From contig JAEWAK010000031.1 of assembly GCA_023391695.1 (NCBI GenBank), forward strand, positions 1 through 64,000: a stretch of 64,000 nucleotides of DNA, in the 5' to 3' direction. Made by a program: the position numbers and the translations under genes. How positions within the stretch are numbered: the first letter of the stretch is position 1; every line of letters begins with the position of its first letter. Below are positions 1 through 8,644 of this stretch, piece by piece. The notes below the pieces were generated by a model. That model was given only the letters and a program-made list of their open reading frames with translations, had not been told where the DNA came from and ran no database searches. This stretch comes from Bacillota bacterium (GTDB lineage Bacteria > Bacillota > Clostridia > Lachnospirales > Lachnospiraceae).

Positions 1-776
1 ACAACTACTTTACGAGTTTCTTCTTTAATACCAACGATTTCAACTTCTTCAGATACATGAAGAACACCACGTTCAACACGGCCTGTAGCAACAGTACCAC
101 GTCCTGTGATAGAGAAAACGTCTTCGACAGGCATTAAGAAAGGCTTATCTGTTTCTCTCTGAGGATCAGGAATCCAGGTGTCAACAGCATCAAATAATTC
201 AATGATTTTATCGCCCCATTCTCCTGCAGGATCTTCAAGAGCTTTCAGAGCAGAACCCTGGATGATAGGAGTATCATCGCCAGGGAATTCATATTCTGTT
301 AATAAGTCTCTAATTTCCATTTCAACTAATTCAAGAAGTTCCGGATCATCAACCATATCACATTTGTTCATGAATACAACGATATAAGGAACACCTACCT
401 GACGGGATAATAAGATGTGCTCTTTTGTCTGAGCCATAACACCATCTGTAGCCGCAACAACAAGGATAGCACCATCCATCTGAGCAGCTCCGGTGATCAT
501 GTTCTTAACGTAGTCGGCATGTCCTGGGCAGTCAACGTGTGCATAGTGTCTGTTCTTTGATTCATATTCAACGTGAGCAGTAGAGATTGTGATACCTCTT
601 TCTCTTTCTTCCGGTGCCTTATCGATCTGATCGAATGCTACTTCTTGGCCTGTACCTAATCTTTCATGAAGAGTCTTAGTAATCGCTGCTGTTAATGTAG
701 TTTTACCATGATCTACGTGACCAATGGTTCCGATATTACAATGTGGTTTGGTTCTTTCGAACTTAGCTTTAGCCAT
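1..776 (-). CDS. tuf: Elongation factor Tu (3' end outside window)
   Basis: EF-Tu is the GTPase that delivers aminoacyl-tRNA to the ribosomal A site. About 258 N-terminal residues are visible. They start MAKAKFERTKPH and carry the P-loop GHVDHGKTT, the switch-II DCPGHADY and the NKCDMVDD guanine-binding motif. An AGGAGG-like ribosome binding site lies just upstream of the ATG at 776. It is the last gene of the str operon (rpsL-rpsG-fusA-tuf), 219 bp after fusA. The gene is cut by the window edge, so the C-terminal part cannot be judged. Identity is beyond reasonable doubt. Confidence 0.97.
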   Translation of the reverse strand, partial: MAKAKFERTKPHCNIGTIGHVDHGKTTLTAAITKTLHERLGTGQEVAFDQIDKAPEERERGITISTAHVEYESKNRHYAHVDCPGHADYVKNMITGAAQMDGAILVVAATDGVMAQTKEHILLSRQVGVPYIVVFMNKCDMVDDPELLELVEMEIRDLLTEYEFPGDDTPIIQGSALKALEDPAGEWGDKIIELFDAVDTWIPDPQRETDKPFLMPVEDVFSITGRGTVATGRVERGVLHVSEEVEIVGIKEETRKVV

Positions 777-995
777 TTTATAAAGTCCTCCTTTAATTAA
801 ATGCTTTCGATAAGCATGTGCTTATTTGCATTGCCCCTTTTGGGCTATTTGGTTTGTCTTATATGCCTAATTATATTTCAATTTAGAAATATTTTCAAGC
901 TAAAAAATGAATCGTGCAAACTTTTTGTGCAATATTCATTTTAAACAAAAAATTAGTTTATTAATTTATGACTTTCAGTAACCGAATAGTCATCC

Positions 996-3116
996 TTAGT
1001 TTTTACCTTTTGCTGCTAATACTTTTTCCTGTACATTCTTAGGAACCGGTTCATAGTTTGAGAAGAACATGGAGTAAGCACCACGGCCCTGTGTTCTGGA
1101 ACGTAAGGAGGTTGAATAACCGAACATTTCAGACAACGGAACAAATCCTCTGATTAACTTGGTACCGTTAATATCTTCGGATCCTTCGATACGTCCACGA
1201 CGGGAACTGATATCACCGATAACATCACCCATATAATCATCCGGAACAGTAACTTCAACTCTCATGATAGGCTCAAGAAGAACCGCTCCTGCTTTGTGCA
1301 TCGCATCTTTGAATGCCATGGAACCGGCAATCTTAAATGCCATTTCATTGGAATCGACTTCATGGTAAGAACCATCGTATACGGTAGCTCTGATACCAAG
1401 AACAGGATATCCGCCAAGAATACCGGCTTTGGAAGCTTCTTCGATACCGGCACCAACTGCGGGGATGTATTCCTTCGGGATAGCACCGCCGACAACCGTG
1501 GATAAGAACTCGAAAGTCTTCTCTGCATTTGCATCCATTGGCTCAAATTTAACTTTACAGTGTCCGTATTGTCCACGTCCACCAGATTGTTTTGCATACT
1601 TACTGTCAACTTCAACAGCTTTTGTAAAGGTTTCTTTGTAAGCAACCTGAGGTGCGCCTACGTTAGCTTCTACCTTAAATTCTCTTAAAAGTCTGTCTAC
1701 GATAATTTCAAGATGGAGCTCACCCATACCGGCAATAATTGTCTGCCCGGTTTCTTCATTGGTGTAACATCTGAAAGTAGGATCTTCTTCCGCAAGCTTT
1801 GCAAGAGCTTCACCCATTTTGTCCTGGCCGGCTTTTGTCTTAGGTTCAATGGAAACCTCGATAACCGGTTCAGGAAATTCCATGGATTCCAGTATTACTG
1901 GGGATTTTTCATCACAGATGGTATCACCGGTTGTGGTTAGTTTAAAACCAACTGCTGCTGCGATATCACCGGAGTATACCTTTTCCAGGTCTTCTCTCTT
2001 GTTTGCATGCATCTGTAAAATACGTCCTACACGTTCTTTCTTGCCTTTTGTAGAGTTAAGTACATAAGAGCCGGAGTTTAATGTACCGGAATATACTCGG
2101 AAGAAAGCAAGCTTTCCTACGAAAGGATCGGCCATAATCTTAAACGCCAATGCTGCAAATGGTTCTTCATCGGAAGATTTTCTGTGAACTTCATTACCTT
2201 CATCGTCAACGCCTTTGATATCAGGGATATCAGTAGGTGCAGGCATGTATTCGATAACTGCATCCAATAATTTCTGAACACCCTTATTCCTATATGCGGA
2301 ACCGCAGGTAACAGGAATAATTTTTACATCTATGGTAGCTCTTCTGAGAGCTGCTTTTAATTCTTCCGTAGTAGGTTCTTCACCTTCTAAGAATTTTTCG
2401 ATTAATTCATCATCTGTTTCACAGATGGATTCAATCATATCCGCCCTGTATTTATCGGCCAGTTCCTTCATATCATCCGGAATCTCTTTGATTGAAATAT
2501 CTTCGCCCTTATCATCATTGTAAAAATAAGCTTTCATTTCAAACAAATCGATAACACCGATAAATGTGTCTTCCTTACCGATCGGTAACTGGATCGGCAC
2601 AGGGTTCTTGCCGAGTCTTGTTTTGATCATACTAACAACGTTATAGAAATCCGCACCCGAAATGTCCATCTTATTTACAAAAGCCATTCTTGGTACGTTA
2701 TATTTATCAGCCTGACGCCATACTGTCTCAGATTGGGGTTCAACACCACCTTTAGCACAGAATACACCGACTGCACTATCCAGTACACGTAAGGAACGTT
2801 CAACTTCTACTGTAAAGTCAACGTGTCCCGGCGTATCAATAATGTTGACACGGTGTTCCAAGGCACCGGGAATCTTCTTGTGTTCAAATTCCTGAGTCCA
2901 ATGACAGGTTGTGGCGGCTGAAGTAATTGTGATACCTCTTTCCTGTTCCTGCTCCATCCAGTCCATGGTCGCAGTACCTTCATGAGTATCACCGATTTTA
3001 TAGTTTACACCGGTATAGTATAAGATACGTTCGGTAAGTGTTGTCTTACCCGCATCAATATGAGCCATAATACCGATATTCCTAGTTCTCTCTAATGGAT
3101 ATTCTCTTCCAGCCAA
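996..3116 (-). CDS. fusA: Elongation factor G
   Basis: Translocation GTPase, 706 residues, the full usual length of EF-G. It opens with MAGREYPLERTRNIGIMAH followed by the P-loop AHIDAGKTT. It then has the effector region RGITITSAAT, the DTPGHVDF switch II and the NKMD motif near residue 140, and later the domain IV sequence GRGQYGH. An AGGAGG site sits 7 bases before the ATG. It lies between rpsG and tuf in the conserved str order. In this position fusA is the housekeeping translation factor rather than a tetracycline-resistance paralogue. No anomaly was seen. Confidence 0.97.
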   Translation of the reverse strand: MAGREYPLERTRNIGIMAHIDAGKTTLTERILYYTGVNYKIGDTHEGTATMDWMEQEQERGITITSAATTCHWTQEFEHKKIPGALEHRVNIIDTPGHVDFTVEVERSLRVLDSAVGVFCAKGGVEPQSETVWRQADKYNVPRMAFVNKMDISGADFYNVVSMIKTRLGKNPVPIQLPIGKEDTFIGVIDLFEMKAYFYNDDKGEDISIKEIPDDMKELADKYRADMIESICETDDELIEKFLEGEEPTTEELKAALRRATIDVKIIPVTCGSAYRNKGVQKLLDAVIEYMPAPTDIPDIKGVDDEGNEVHRKSSDEEPFAALAFKIMADPFVGKLAFFRVYSGTLNSGSYVLNSTKGKKERVGRILQMHANKREDLEKVYSGDIAAAVGFKLTTTGDTICDEKSPVILESMEFPEPVIEVSIEPKTKAGQDKMGEALAKLAEEDPTFRCYTNEETGQTIIAGMGELHLEIIVDRLLREFKVEANVGAPQVAYKETFTKAVEVDSKYAKQSGGRGQYGHCKVKFEPMDANAEKTFEFLSTVVGGAIPKEYIPAVGAGIEEASKAGILGGYPVLGIRATVYDGSYHEVDSNEMAFKIAGSMAFKDAMHKAGAVLLEPIMRVEVTVPDDYMGDVIGDISSRRGRIEGSEDINGTKLIRGFVPLSEMFGYSTSLRSRTQGRGAYSMFFSNYEPVPKNVQEKVLAAKGKN

Positions 3117-3294
3117 GGAAATTCCTCCTTAATTCAAGTGGTTCACCCATTCGATTATAATCGATAACAGGTTATATCAATAATTTCATCGTAAAATATA
3201 TATAAGACTTCTGCTTGTGATAATATGCCACCAACGGCAGTAATTATACCAAAAATAGGTCACTGCCGGAGCGTTGCTATTATCCCGGGCTTTC

Positions 3295-3765
3295 TTACCA
3301 GCGGTAATGGGCAAATGCCTTATTAGCGTCTGCCATCTTATGCATATCTTCTTTTTTCTTAACAGCGGATCCGGTATTGTTCGCCGCATCCATAAGCTCA
3401 TTGGCTAATTTTTCTTCCATTGTCTTTTCTCCTCTTTTACGAGAATAAAGTGTAAGCCAACGAAGAGCCAATGCCTGTCTTCTGTCCGGTCTGACTTCGA
3501 TCGGTACCTGATAGGTTGCACCACCGATACGTCTTGCCTTAACTTCCAATACCGGCATGATATTGTTCATCGCTTCTTCAAATACTTCAATCGCTTCCTT
3601 GCCGGTCTTAGCCGCTACTTTGTCAAATGCTCCGTATACGATCTTTTGTGCAGTACCTCTCTTACCGTCTAACATAATGTTATTGATAAGCTTAGTAACG
3701 ATCTTGCTGTTATAAATCGGATCTGCTAATACATCTCTTTTTTGTATATGTCCTTTACGTGGCAC
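3295..3765 (-). CDS. rpsG: 30S ribosomal protein S7
   Basis: Primary binding protein of the 16S rRNA 3' domain, 156 residues, the usual length. The start is GTG at 3765, giving (M)PRKGHIQKRDV, with an AGGAGG site 7 bases upstream. A longer frame exists upstream, but it lacks a ribosome binding site and extends the conserved N terminus, so it was not used. The family sequence LMLDGKRGTAQKIVYGAFD is recognisable, and the protein ends KAFAHYRW as in other Firmicute S7 proteins. It lies between rpsL and fusA. Confidence 0.96.
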   Translation of the reverse strand: MPRKGHIQKRDVLADPIYNSKIVTKLINNIMLDGKRGTAQKIVYGAFDKVAAKTGKEAIEVFEEAMNNIMPVLEVKARRIGGATYQVPIEVRPDRRQALALRWLTLYSRKRGEKTMEEKLANELMDAANNTGSAVKKKEDMHKMADANKAFAHYRW

Positions 3766-4036
3766 GTTTCTTCCCTCCTTAATAATACTTATTGAAACCA
3801 ATAAGATTTTCTTAAATCATCGGTACTCACATTTCCCCACTCCTGCGGGGCAGCACAGGTATAACCCGTACTTTCATTGTGTTCGCGCTCAGTTTAACTC
3901 TCTTTCAAATCTATTCCGTTTGTCTGAAAACAAGTTTCTTAAAATTCGGTGATAAAACGCAGCCCATAAATTTTATCTGAAATCTGAAAATAAAAATTAA
4001 CCCGGCACTTAATGATTAGTGAAAAAAACCTTAATG

Positions 4037-4456
4037 TTATTTACCTGCTTTCGGTTTCTTCGCTCCGTATTTGGAACGGGCCTGTCTTCTCTTAGCAACA
4101 CCTGCTGTATCCAGTGTACCTCTGACGATATGATAACGGGTACCGGGTAAATCCTTTACCCTTCCGCCTCTGATCAGAACAACACTATGCTCCTGAAGGT
4201 TGTGGCCTTCGCCGGGGATATAGCTTGTTACTTCGATTCCGTTAGAAAGACGAACTCTGGCAATTTTTCTAAGAGCTGAATTAGGCTTCTTAGGTGTAGC
4301 CGTTCTAACTGCTGTACAAACACCTCTTTTTTGCGGTGCGGAACTGTCAGTTGATCTCTTATTTAAGGAGTTAAATCCTTTTTGGAGAGCCGGAGAAGTA
4401 GATTTCTTCTCAATTGTCTTTCTACCTTTTCTTACTAATTGATTAAATGTAGGCAT
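4037..4456 (-). CDS. rpsL: 30S ribosomal protein S12
   Basis: Decoding-centre protein S12, 139 residues. It starts MPTFNQLVRKGRK, and the streptomycin-related loops are present: KKPNSALRKIARVRLSNG and PGEGHNLQEHSVVLIRGG. Lys and Pro in the KPNSALRK loop are wild type, so the sequence gives no hint of streptomycin resistance. An AGGAGGTG site lies before the ATG. It is the first gene of the str operon, downstream of a consensus sigma-A promoter at 4560-4588, and is followed after about 270 bp by rpsG. Confidence 0.97.
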   Translation of the reverse strand: MPTFNQLVRKGRKTIEKKSTSPALQKGFNSLNKRSTDSSAPQKRGVCTAVRTATPKKPNSALRKIARVRLSNGIEVTSYIPGEGHNLQEHSVVLIRGGRVKDLPGTRYHIVRGTLDTAGVAKRRQARSKYGAKKPKAGK

Positions 4457-4559
4457 TAATTTTCACCTCCTGATGATTATTGGTATTACTTGGGCTGTCT
4501 GTTGTTTTCTTGCATTAAATGTACACAAATATTGACGCAATATAAAATCGCGCTTACTG

Positions 4560-4588
4560 ATTATACTTTAAATTTAAAATATTGTCAA
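4560..4588 (-). promoter_or_regulatory. Sigma-A promoter of the str operon
   Basis: Read on the minus strand, TTGACA (4588-4583), a 17-base spacer and TATAAT (4565-4560) give a perfect consensus promoter about 105 bases upstream of rpsL. Confidence 0.88.
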
Positions 4589-4642
4589 GGGTTAAAAGTT
4601 AAATCTTGTAACCGTTAAGTTAAATCTCTGTAAAATATAAAT

Positions 4643-6742
4643 TTACCGGACCGGGCAGAATCCGTTATAACAGTCCCCGTCCAGAAGCTCCTGTATTTCA
4701 TCCCCGTCAAACCGGGCCAGTAACTCATAGTCAATTGGTTTGATGTTCCTTAACCGTTTTTCATAATCCTCCCTGGCAGTACGCTCAAAAGGAAGCAGTG
4801 GATAGGTTTCTTCATATAAAGGCAGGAAGGTGACCCCTACACTGTAATCAAAATTCCGGTACAGCCATTCCGCCACATCGTCCCACTCGTTTTCTCTTAC
4901 ATGGACGGTTATGGAAGTGTTGTGGTCCGTCCAGTTTATCATGGACAGTTTATATAGTTCAAGCTGTTCGATTGCCCCCACATCATACTTTGTTCTGCCT
5001 TCCGGTGCCTTGACCGGGAACTCAATGACTTTAATGGTGCAGTTTTCCTCGGTTTGGCCTACTTCATTATAGATCGGATAACAGCCCTGTTTTTCAATCA
5101 TTTTGTAAAGGGGGTCCGAAATCGCTATGCGGATTCTTCGGATATAGTAATTGGAATGTGCATAATGGATACCGCTGCTGACACAGGGCAGGGTTGATAA
5201 GGTACCTTCCGGCTTTATGGTTGTCATAAGGGCGGGAACAGCTATTTTAAGTTCACTGCAATACCGTTTTCCTTCTTCATGGACAACTTCCCTTAAATGT
5301 TTAAAGAGTACTCCGAGCTCTTCGTAACTCATTTTGGTCTTGTTGACCATATCCATGATGCCGGTTAAGGATATACCCACAATCCTGTCTTCTTTCATGA
5401 CCCGGTTCCAGTCCGGCAGTTCCACATCCACCAGAGTCATACGGATGGTAACTCTTACAGATAATTTAAGGACTTCCGTAAGCCTTTCAAGGTCCAGCTC
5501 ATTTTTTTCATTTACAAAGGAAAGGAGGTTATTGGTGGATAAATTACAGCATTGTTTTGACCTTAAGAGAATTTCCCCACAGGGATTCAAGCCTTTAAAA
5601 GTCCCTTTTCTGCGGAGAGCTTCCGCTTCATTGATAAATCCGGGTTCACCGTTAATACGGATGGAATGCAGTATCTCCCTGATTCTTTCCAGAGAAGGTT
5701 TTGCGGTATAGAGGACGGAATTATTGCTCATTTTCCGGTGGGATATTTCCTGGTCTTCCAGCCAGCTGCCATCTACGATTTTATATATATTTTTCTTGGC
5801 ATTGATTACGTCCTCGTCCTCTTCATCACAGATTATCATCATGGCACTTCGCCTTACACCGCCGGATACCACATTTTCGCTGATAATGGTTGCCAGATCA
5901 AGGATATCTATGGAATTAAACTTTCCGGTTTCCTTATTGTTTATTACCTTATTTATCTTTTCAAACATTCTTTTTAAGGATTTATGGCCGGATGCCCTTC
6001 CGCCGAATCTGCGCAGCCGCTCTCCTTCCGGCCTTACATAACTGTAATCGATCCGGATTATGTTGATCTCTTCATACTCTTTATCCGTAATTAACTTAAA
6101 ATAAGTATACAGGGCATCACACCAGCCCTCTTTGCTGTCACCCACCATAATTGCGGCGGTTTTACCTTCGCCCTCTTTACTCTCTTCTATATTTAGAATC
6201 GTATGTTCCATAAATTCTTTCGGTGTTTTTCTGCGTATATCTTCCTTATATATATCTTCCAGCCGGACTTTTCTGACTTCCGGGAACTGCCCGATGACTT
6301 TTTTATCGATCCGTATACCGACCCCGCAGCCTAACATCAGCAGATAGAAAACATCTACAAGGTCATGGATTTTCTCAATCATGGTAAAACAGCAATTGTA
6401 ATTGGATAAAGGATATTCTTTAACAATATCGGTTCCTCCCATATATAAGGTTCTGCCGGAAGTGAAAGTCCTTAAATTATAAAGATTATCAAATAAAAGT
6501 TCCGCTTCCTTCGCCTCTTCCTCAGGATTTATCTCAATCCCCTGTTTCTTTTTATAATCCGAACCTAATCCGATGTTATATTCCGTCGTTCGAAGAACGG
6601 TTTCAAACCAGTTTTCCCTTCTCTTCTTATCCTCTAAATACCTGGAATAAGTCCGTAAATATACAAATTCACCGATCGGGCTTAAAGGTGCCCTTTGATC
6701 CTTATATTTGTTTAAAAATTCTTCTGATAATATGTTTGCCAT
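4643..6742 (-). CDS. nrdJ: Adenosylcobalamin-dependent ribonucleoside-triphosphate reductase (class II, monomeric)
   Basis: Converts ribonucleotides to deoxyribonucleotides using a cobalamin-derived radical. The 699 residues resemble the monomeric Lactobacillus leichmannii type (739 residues). The conserved NPCGEI motif places the radical cysteine at C388. C399 lies 11 residues later, the same spacing as C408/C419 in the lactobacillus enzyme. The N-terminal partner is in NYNCCF (C117/C118). The C-terminal reducing pair is C691/C696 (CYNGFC). No N-terminal ATP-cone was recognised. GGAGG lies before the ATG. The gene stands alone between the str promoter and a repeat region. No cobalamin riboswitch was recognised in its upstream region. 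Confidence 0.93.
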   Translation of the reverse strand: MANILSEEFLNKYKDQRAPLSPIGEFVYLRTYSRYLEDKKRRENWFETVLRTTEYNIGLGSDYKKKQGIEINPEEEAKEAELLFDNLYNLRTFTSGRTLYMGGTDIVKEYPLSNYNCCFTMIEKIHDLVDVFYLLMLGCGVGIRIDKKVIGQFPEVRKVRLEDIYKEDIRRKTPKEFMEHTILNIEESKEGEGKTAAIMVGDSKEGWCDALYTYFKLITDKEYEEINIIRIDYSYVRPEGERLRRFGGRASGHKSLKRMFEKINKVINNKETGKFNSIDILDLATIISENVVSGGVRRSAMMIICDEEDEDVINAKKNIYKIVDGSWLEDQEISHRKMSNNSVLYTAKPSLERIREILHSIRINGEPGFINEAEALRRKGTFKGLNPCGEILLRSKQCCNLSTNNLLSFVNEKNELDLERLTEVLKLSVRVTIRMTLVDVELPDWNRVMKEDRIVGISLTGIMDMVNKTKMSYEELGVLFKHLREVVHEEGKRYCSELKIAVPALMTTIKPEGTLSTLPCVSSGIHYAHSNYYIRRIRIAISDPLYKMIEKQGCYPIYNEVGQTEENCTIKVIEFPVKAPEGRTKYDVGAIEQLELYKLSMINWTDHNTSITVHVRENEWDDVAEWLYRNFDYSVGVTFLPLYEETYPLLPFERTAREDYEKRLRNIKPIDYELLARFDGDEIQELLDGDCYNGFCPVR

Positions 6743-6880
6743 GCTTATTCCTCCGATTCTATCCGAATTATCCTTCCTACTCTATTATGAATCTATCCAC
6801 AAAAAATTACTCCCGTATCTTGACACCTGAGAATAAAGCCGCTACATGTGAATATATTCTATAATATTTCACTAATATAA

Positions 6881-7027
6881 CTTATCTGAAGTTGCTTTTT
6901 AAACTTCAGATAAAAGGCGGTGTTCTTTACCGCCGTGCATCCGACAATAGGAACCTGGTTTTTGTTCCTATTGTATAAACTTATCTGAAGTTGCCTTCCA
7001 AACTTCTGATAAAAGGCGGTGTTTTTT
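6881..7027. repeat. Two-copy direct repeat built of hairpins
   Basis: Copies at 6881-6927 and 6980-7027 differ at only a few positions. Each holds an inverted repeat, TTATCTGAAGTT against AACTTCAGATAA (perfect in copy 1, 6882-6913), and ends in AAAAGGCGGTGTT. Between them, ACAATAGGAAC pairs with GTTCCTATTGT around a 9-base loop (6944-6974). In copy 1, GGCGGT also pairs with ACCGCC (6917-6935). Read on the minus strand the repeats encode a spurious KNTAFY peptide. This looks like an interspersed non-coding hairpin element. Confidence 0.75.
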
Positions 7028-7291
7028 TCGCTGTACTTATATGTCTTAAACACTATATATTGTGTTAATCATTATACATCAGCACAATATATATGTCAAT
7101 TATCTTCTTTCCCCGTAAAATCGGGCAACTACGTCCGTAAGTTACTTCCCAGCGGGAATAATTTCCCCATACGCTTGACCTGTTGCTGCGAAAGCCCAAT
7201 TCCTGTATCTTTCCCAAGGCTTTTTAATACTTTACCGGATAATCGAGTTTTATCTGAATGAAAACGGACTATTGAGTGGGATATTATAATA

Positions 7292-7332
7292 TGAAAAAGG
7301 TATTGAAAAGGTTGCTGTCTTTTCAATACCTT
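7292..7332 (-). terminator. Terminator of the nitrogenase-like operon
   Basis: AAGGTATTGAAAAG (7297-7310) pairs perfectly over 14 bases with CTTTTCAATACCTT (7319-7332) around an 8-base loop. A T-run follows on the minus strand. It lies about 100 bases downstream of the K-like gene. Confidence 0.85.
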
Positions 7333-7428
7333 AATATTATTGTCATTTTATATAGATTTAAGAGCCCCGTCTGCGGTTACTCCCCCAACCGGATCCGGCA
7401 GTAAATACATCTGCATTTTTCCTGTGTT

Positions 7429-8643
7429 TCATAACAGATTATCCAGCCAGATAGAACATAAATTCATTGCTCCCCGGAATCCCATATAGGGAGATTCATA
7501 TTTATTAAAATTCCTGCTATTAAGGCTTCGGTTAATTATGGGGCCGGACTTTCTGCCTGCCATATGATAAGCCGCTTTATCAGCCATTAATATGCCGTCC
7601 AGGTCTTTTGTTATATGGTTTACCAGATCCTCTTCCGCCTGATAGGGTATGTAATCGTCTTCATAATCTTTTACATCACACCAGACATATTTTTTCTTCA
7701 TCCCCGCTTCCTTAACCGCAAAGTCCAAAATCCCCTTTACAACGTCATAATTTCCGCCTATGGAAATACCTGCTTTATATGGGCTCATGGAGGCAACCTG
7801 CCTGCAGTAGTTAAGGGCAGGGCTTCCCTCTTTTATTTCCCGGTCAATAAAATCCCGGTTTATGGTCAGGCCAAGACTTTGTGCAATCTCTTCCAGCCAT
7901 TCCTTAGTACCCCCGTATCCATAAGGCCTGCCGTACACATAACCGGTATGAAAGGTCTCTTTCAGTGCCTCCGCCGCTTTTATTCCTTCCCTCCGAAGGA
8001 CCAGGTTAATATGGGCTCCTCCCATTTTCTTTATCTGGCCGACCGAAGTTTCCAGGGTCAATACGCAGAGCGGCTCCATGCCAAAGGCAGCTTTCAATAT
8101 CCTTTGAAGTTCATAAACATCCGCCTGGAATTTTGCCAGGTCAATACAGGAACCGATCAGGTTATAAGTCAAGGTTTCAGTCTTTTTTACATTCTTTTCT
8201 GCTGCCAGTTCCTTAACCAGACAGCATAATCCTTCCTCGATACCATGATGGAGTTTTTCGTGGAAGCTTCCTTTTTTCAGCATTATTATTTTTTGCCCGA
8301 ATTCAAGTTCCGCTTCTTCACATAAAATTTCCATATCCACACCCGTAATTTCCGGCACGGCAGAAGGCAGTACAAAAATCACCTCCGGTTTTTCTTTTTC
8401 AAGGATTTCCCTGACGGCAAGTGTAAATCGTTTTGTAATTCCAAGCGCAATATCTTTTTCATCCAGATGGGTGGTAAAGAGCTTACTCCCGGAACCGGGG
8501 ACAGACTGCCATAACCATCTTTCCGCATAGATCATATGTCCCATGGAACCAAATTCCAGAACGGCAGCCCCTTGTATCGTACCAACTGTCCATAATAATC
8601 CCATTCTCCCCGAAGGTTTCGGTGCATATCGGTAAAGTCCCAT
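7429..8643 (-). CDS. Nitrogenase component 1-like protein, K-type subunit without cluster cysteines
   Basis: 404 residues of the nitrogenase component 1 (NifD/NifK/BchB/CfbD) fold. The frame starts MGLYRYAPKPSGRMG, with an AAAGGA site, one base after the stop of the D-like gene. Family features are GTIQGAAVLEFGSMGH near the N terminus and GRPYGYGGTKEWLEEIA in the middle. The three cysteines that hold the P-cluster in NifK are absent: the matching segments read EFGSMGHM and LPSAVPEITGVD. It is much shorter than NifK. By analogy to BchB of dark-operative protochlorophyllide reductase, it may contribute only one non-cysteine ligand. It is the last gene of its operon. The substrate is unknown and should not be inferred as N2. 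Confidence 0.78.
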   Translation of the reverse strand: MGLYRYAPKPSGRMGLLWTVGTIQGAAVLEFGSMGHMIYAERWLWQSVPGSGSKLFTTHLDEKDIALGITKRFTLAVREILEKEKPEVIFVLPSAVPEITGVDMEILCEEAELEFGQKIIMLKKGSFHEKLHHGIEEGLCCLVKELAAEKNVKKTETLTYNLIGSCIDLAKFQADVYELQRILKAAFGMEPLCVLTLETSVGQIKKMGGAHINLVLRREGIKAAEALKETFHTGYVYGRPYGYGGTKEWLEEIAQSLGLTINRDFIDREIKEGSPALNYCRQVASMSPYKAGISIGGNYDVVKGILDFAVKEAGMKKKYVWCDVKDYEDDYIPYQAEEDLVNHITKDLDGILMADKAAYHMAGRKSGPIINRSLNSRNFNKYESPYMGFRGAMNLCSIWLDNLL

Positions 8644-8644
8644 G

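Larger units (their letters stand above)
6743..7428. other. Gene-free stretch between nrdJ and the nitrogenase-like genes
   Basis: Holds the putative nrdJ leader (6743-6860), a two-copy hairpin repeat (6881-7027) and the terminator of the nitrogenase-like operon (7292-7332). Two short minus-strand frames (6859-7053 and 7129-7326) lie here. The first is just translated repeat and the second has no ribosome binding site or recognisable domain, so neither is called as a gene. Confidence 0.5.

Noticed and set aside
5334..6347. Several plus-strand frames opposite nrdJ
   Set aside because: Shadows of the nrdJ coding frame.
6743..6860. Cobalamin riboswitch upstream of nrdJ
   Set aside because: The B12-box and the GCCACTG-type core were looked for and not found.
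6859..7053. 64-residue frame reading KNTAFY twice
   Set aside because: It is a direct translation of two copies of a hairpin repeat; no ribosome binding site.
7129..7326. 65-residue minus-strand frame downstream of the K-like gene
   Set aside because: No ribosome binding site, no recognised domain, and it overlaps the operon terminator.
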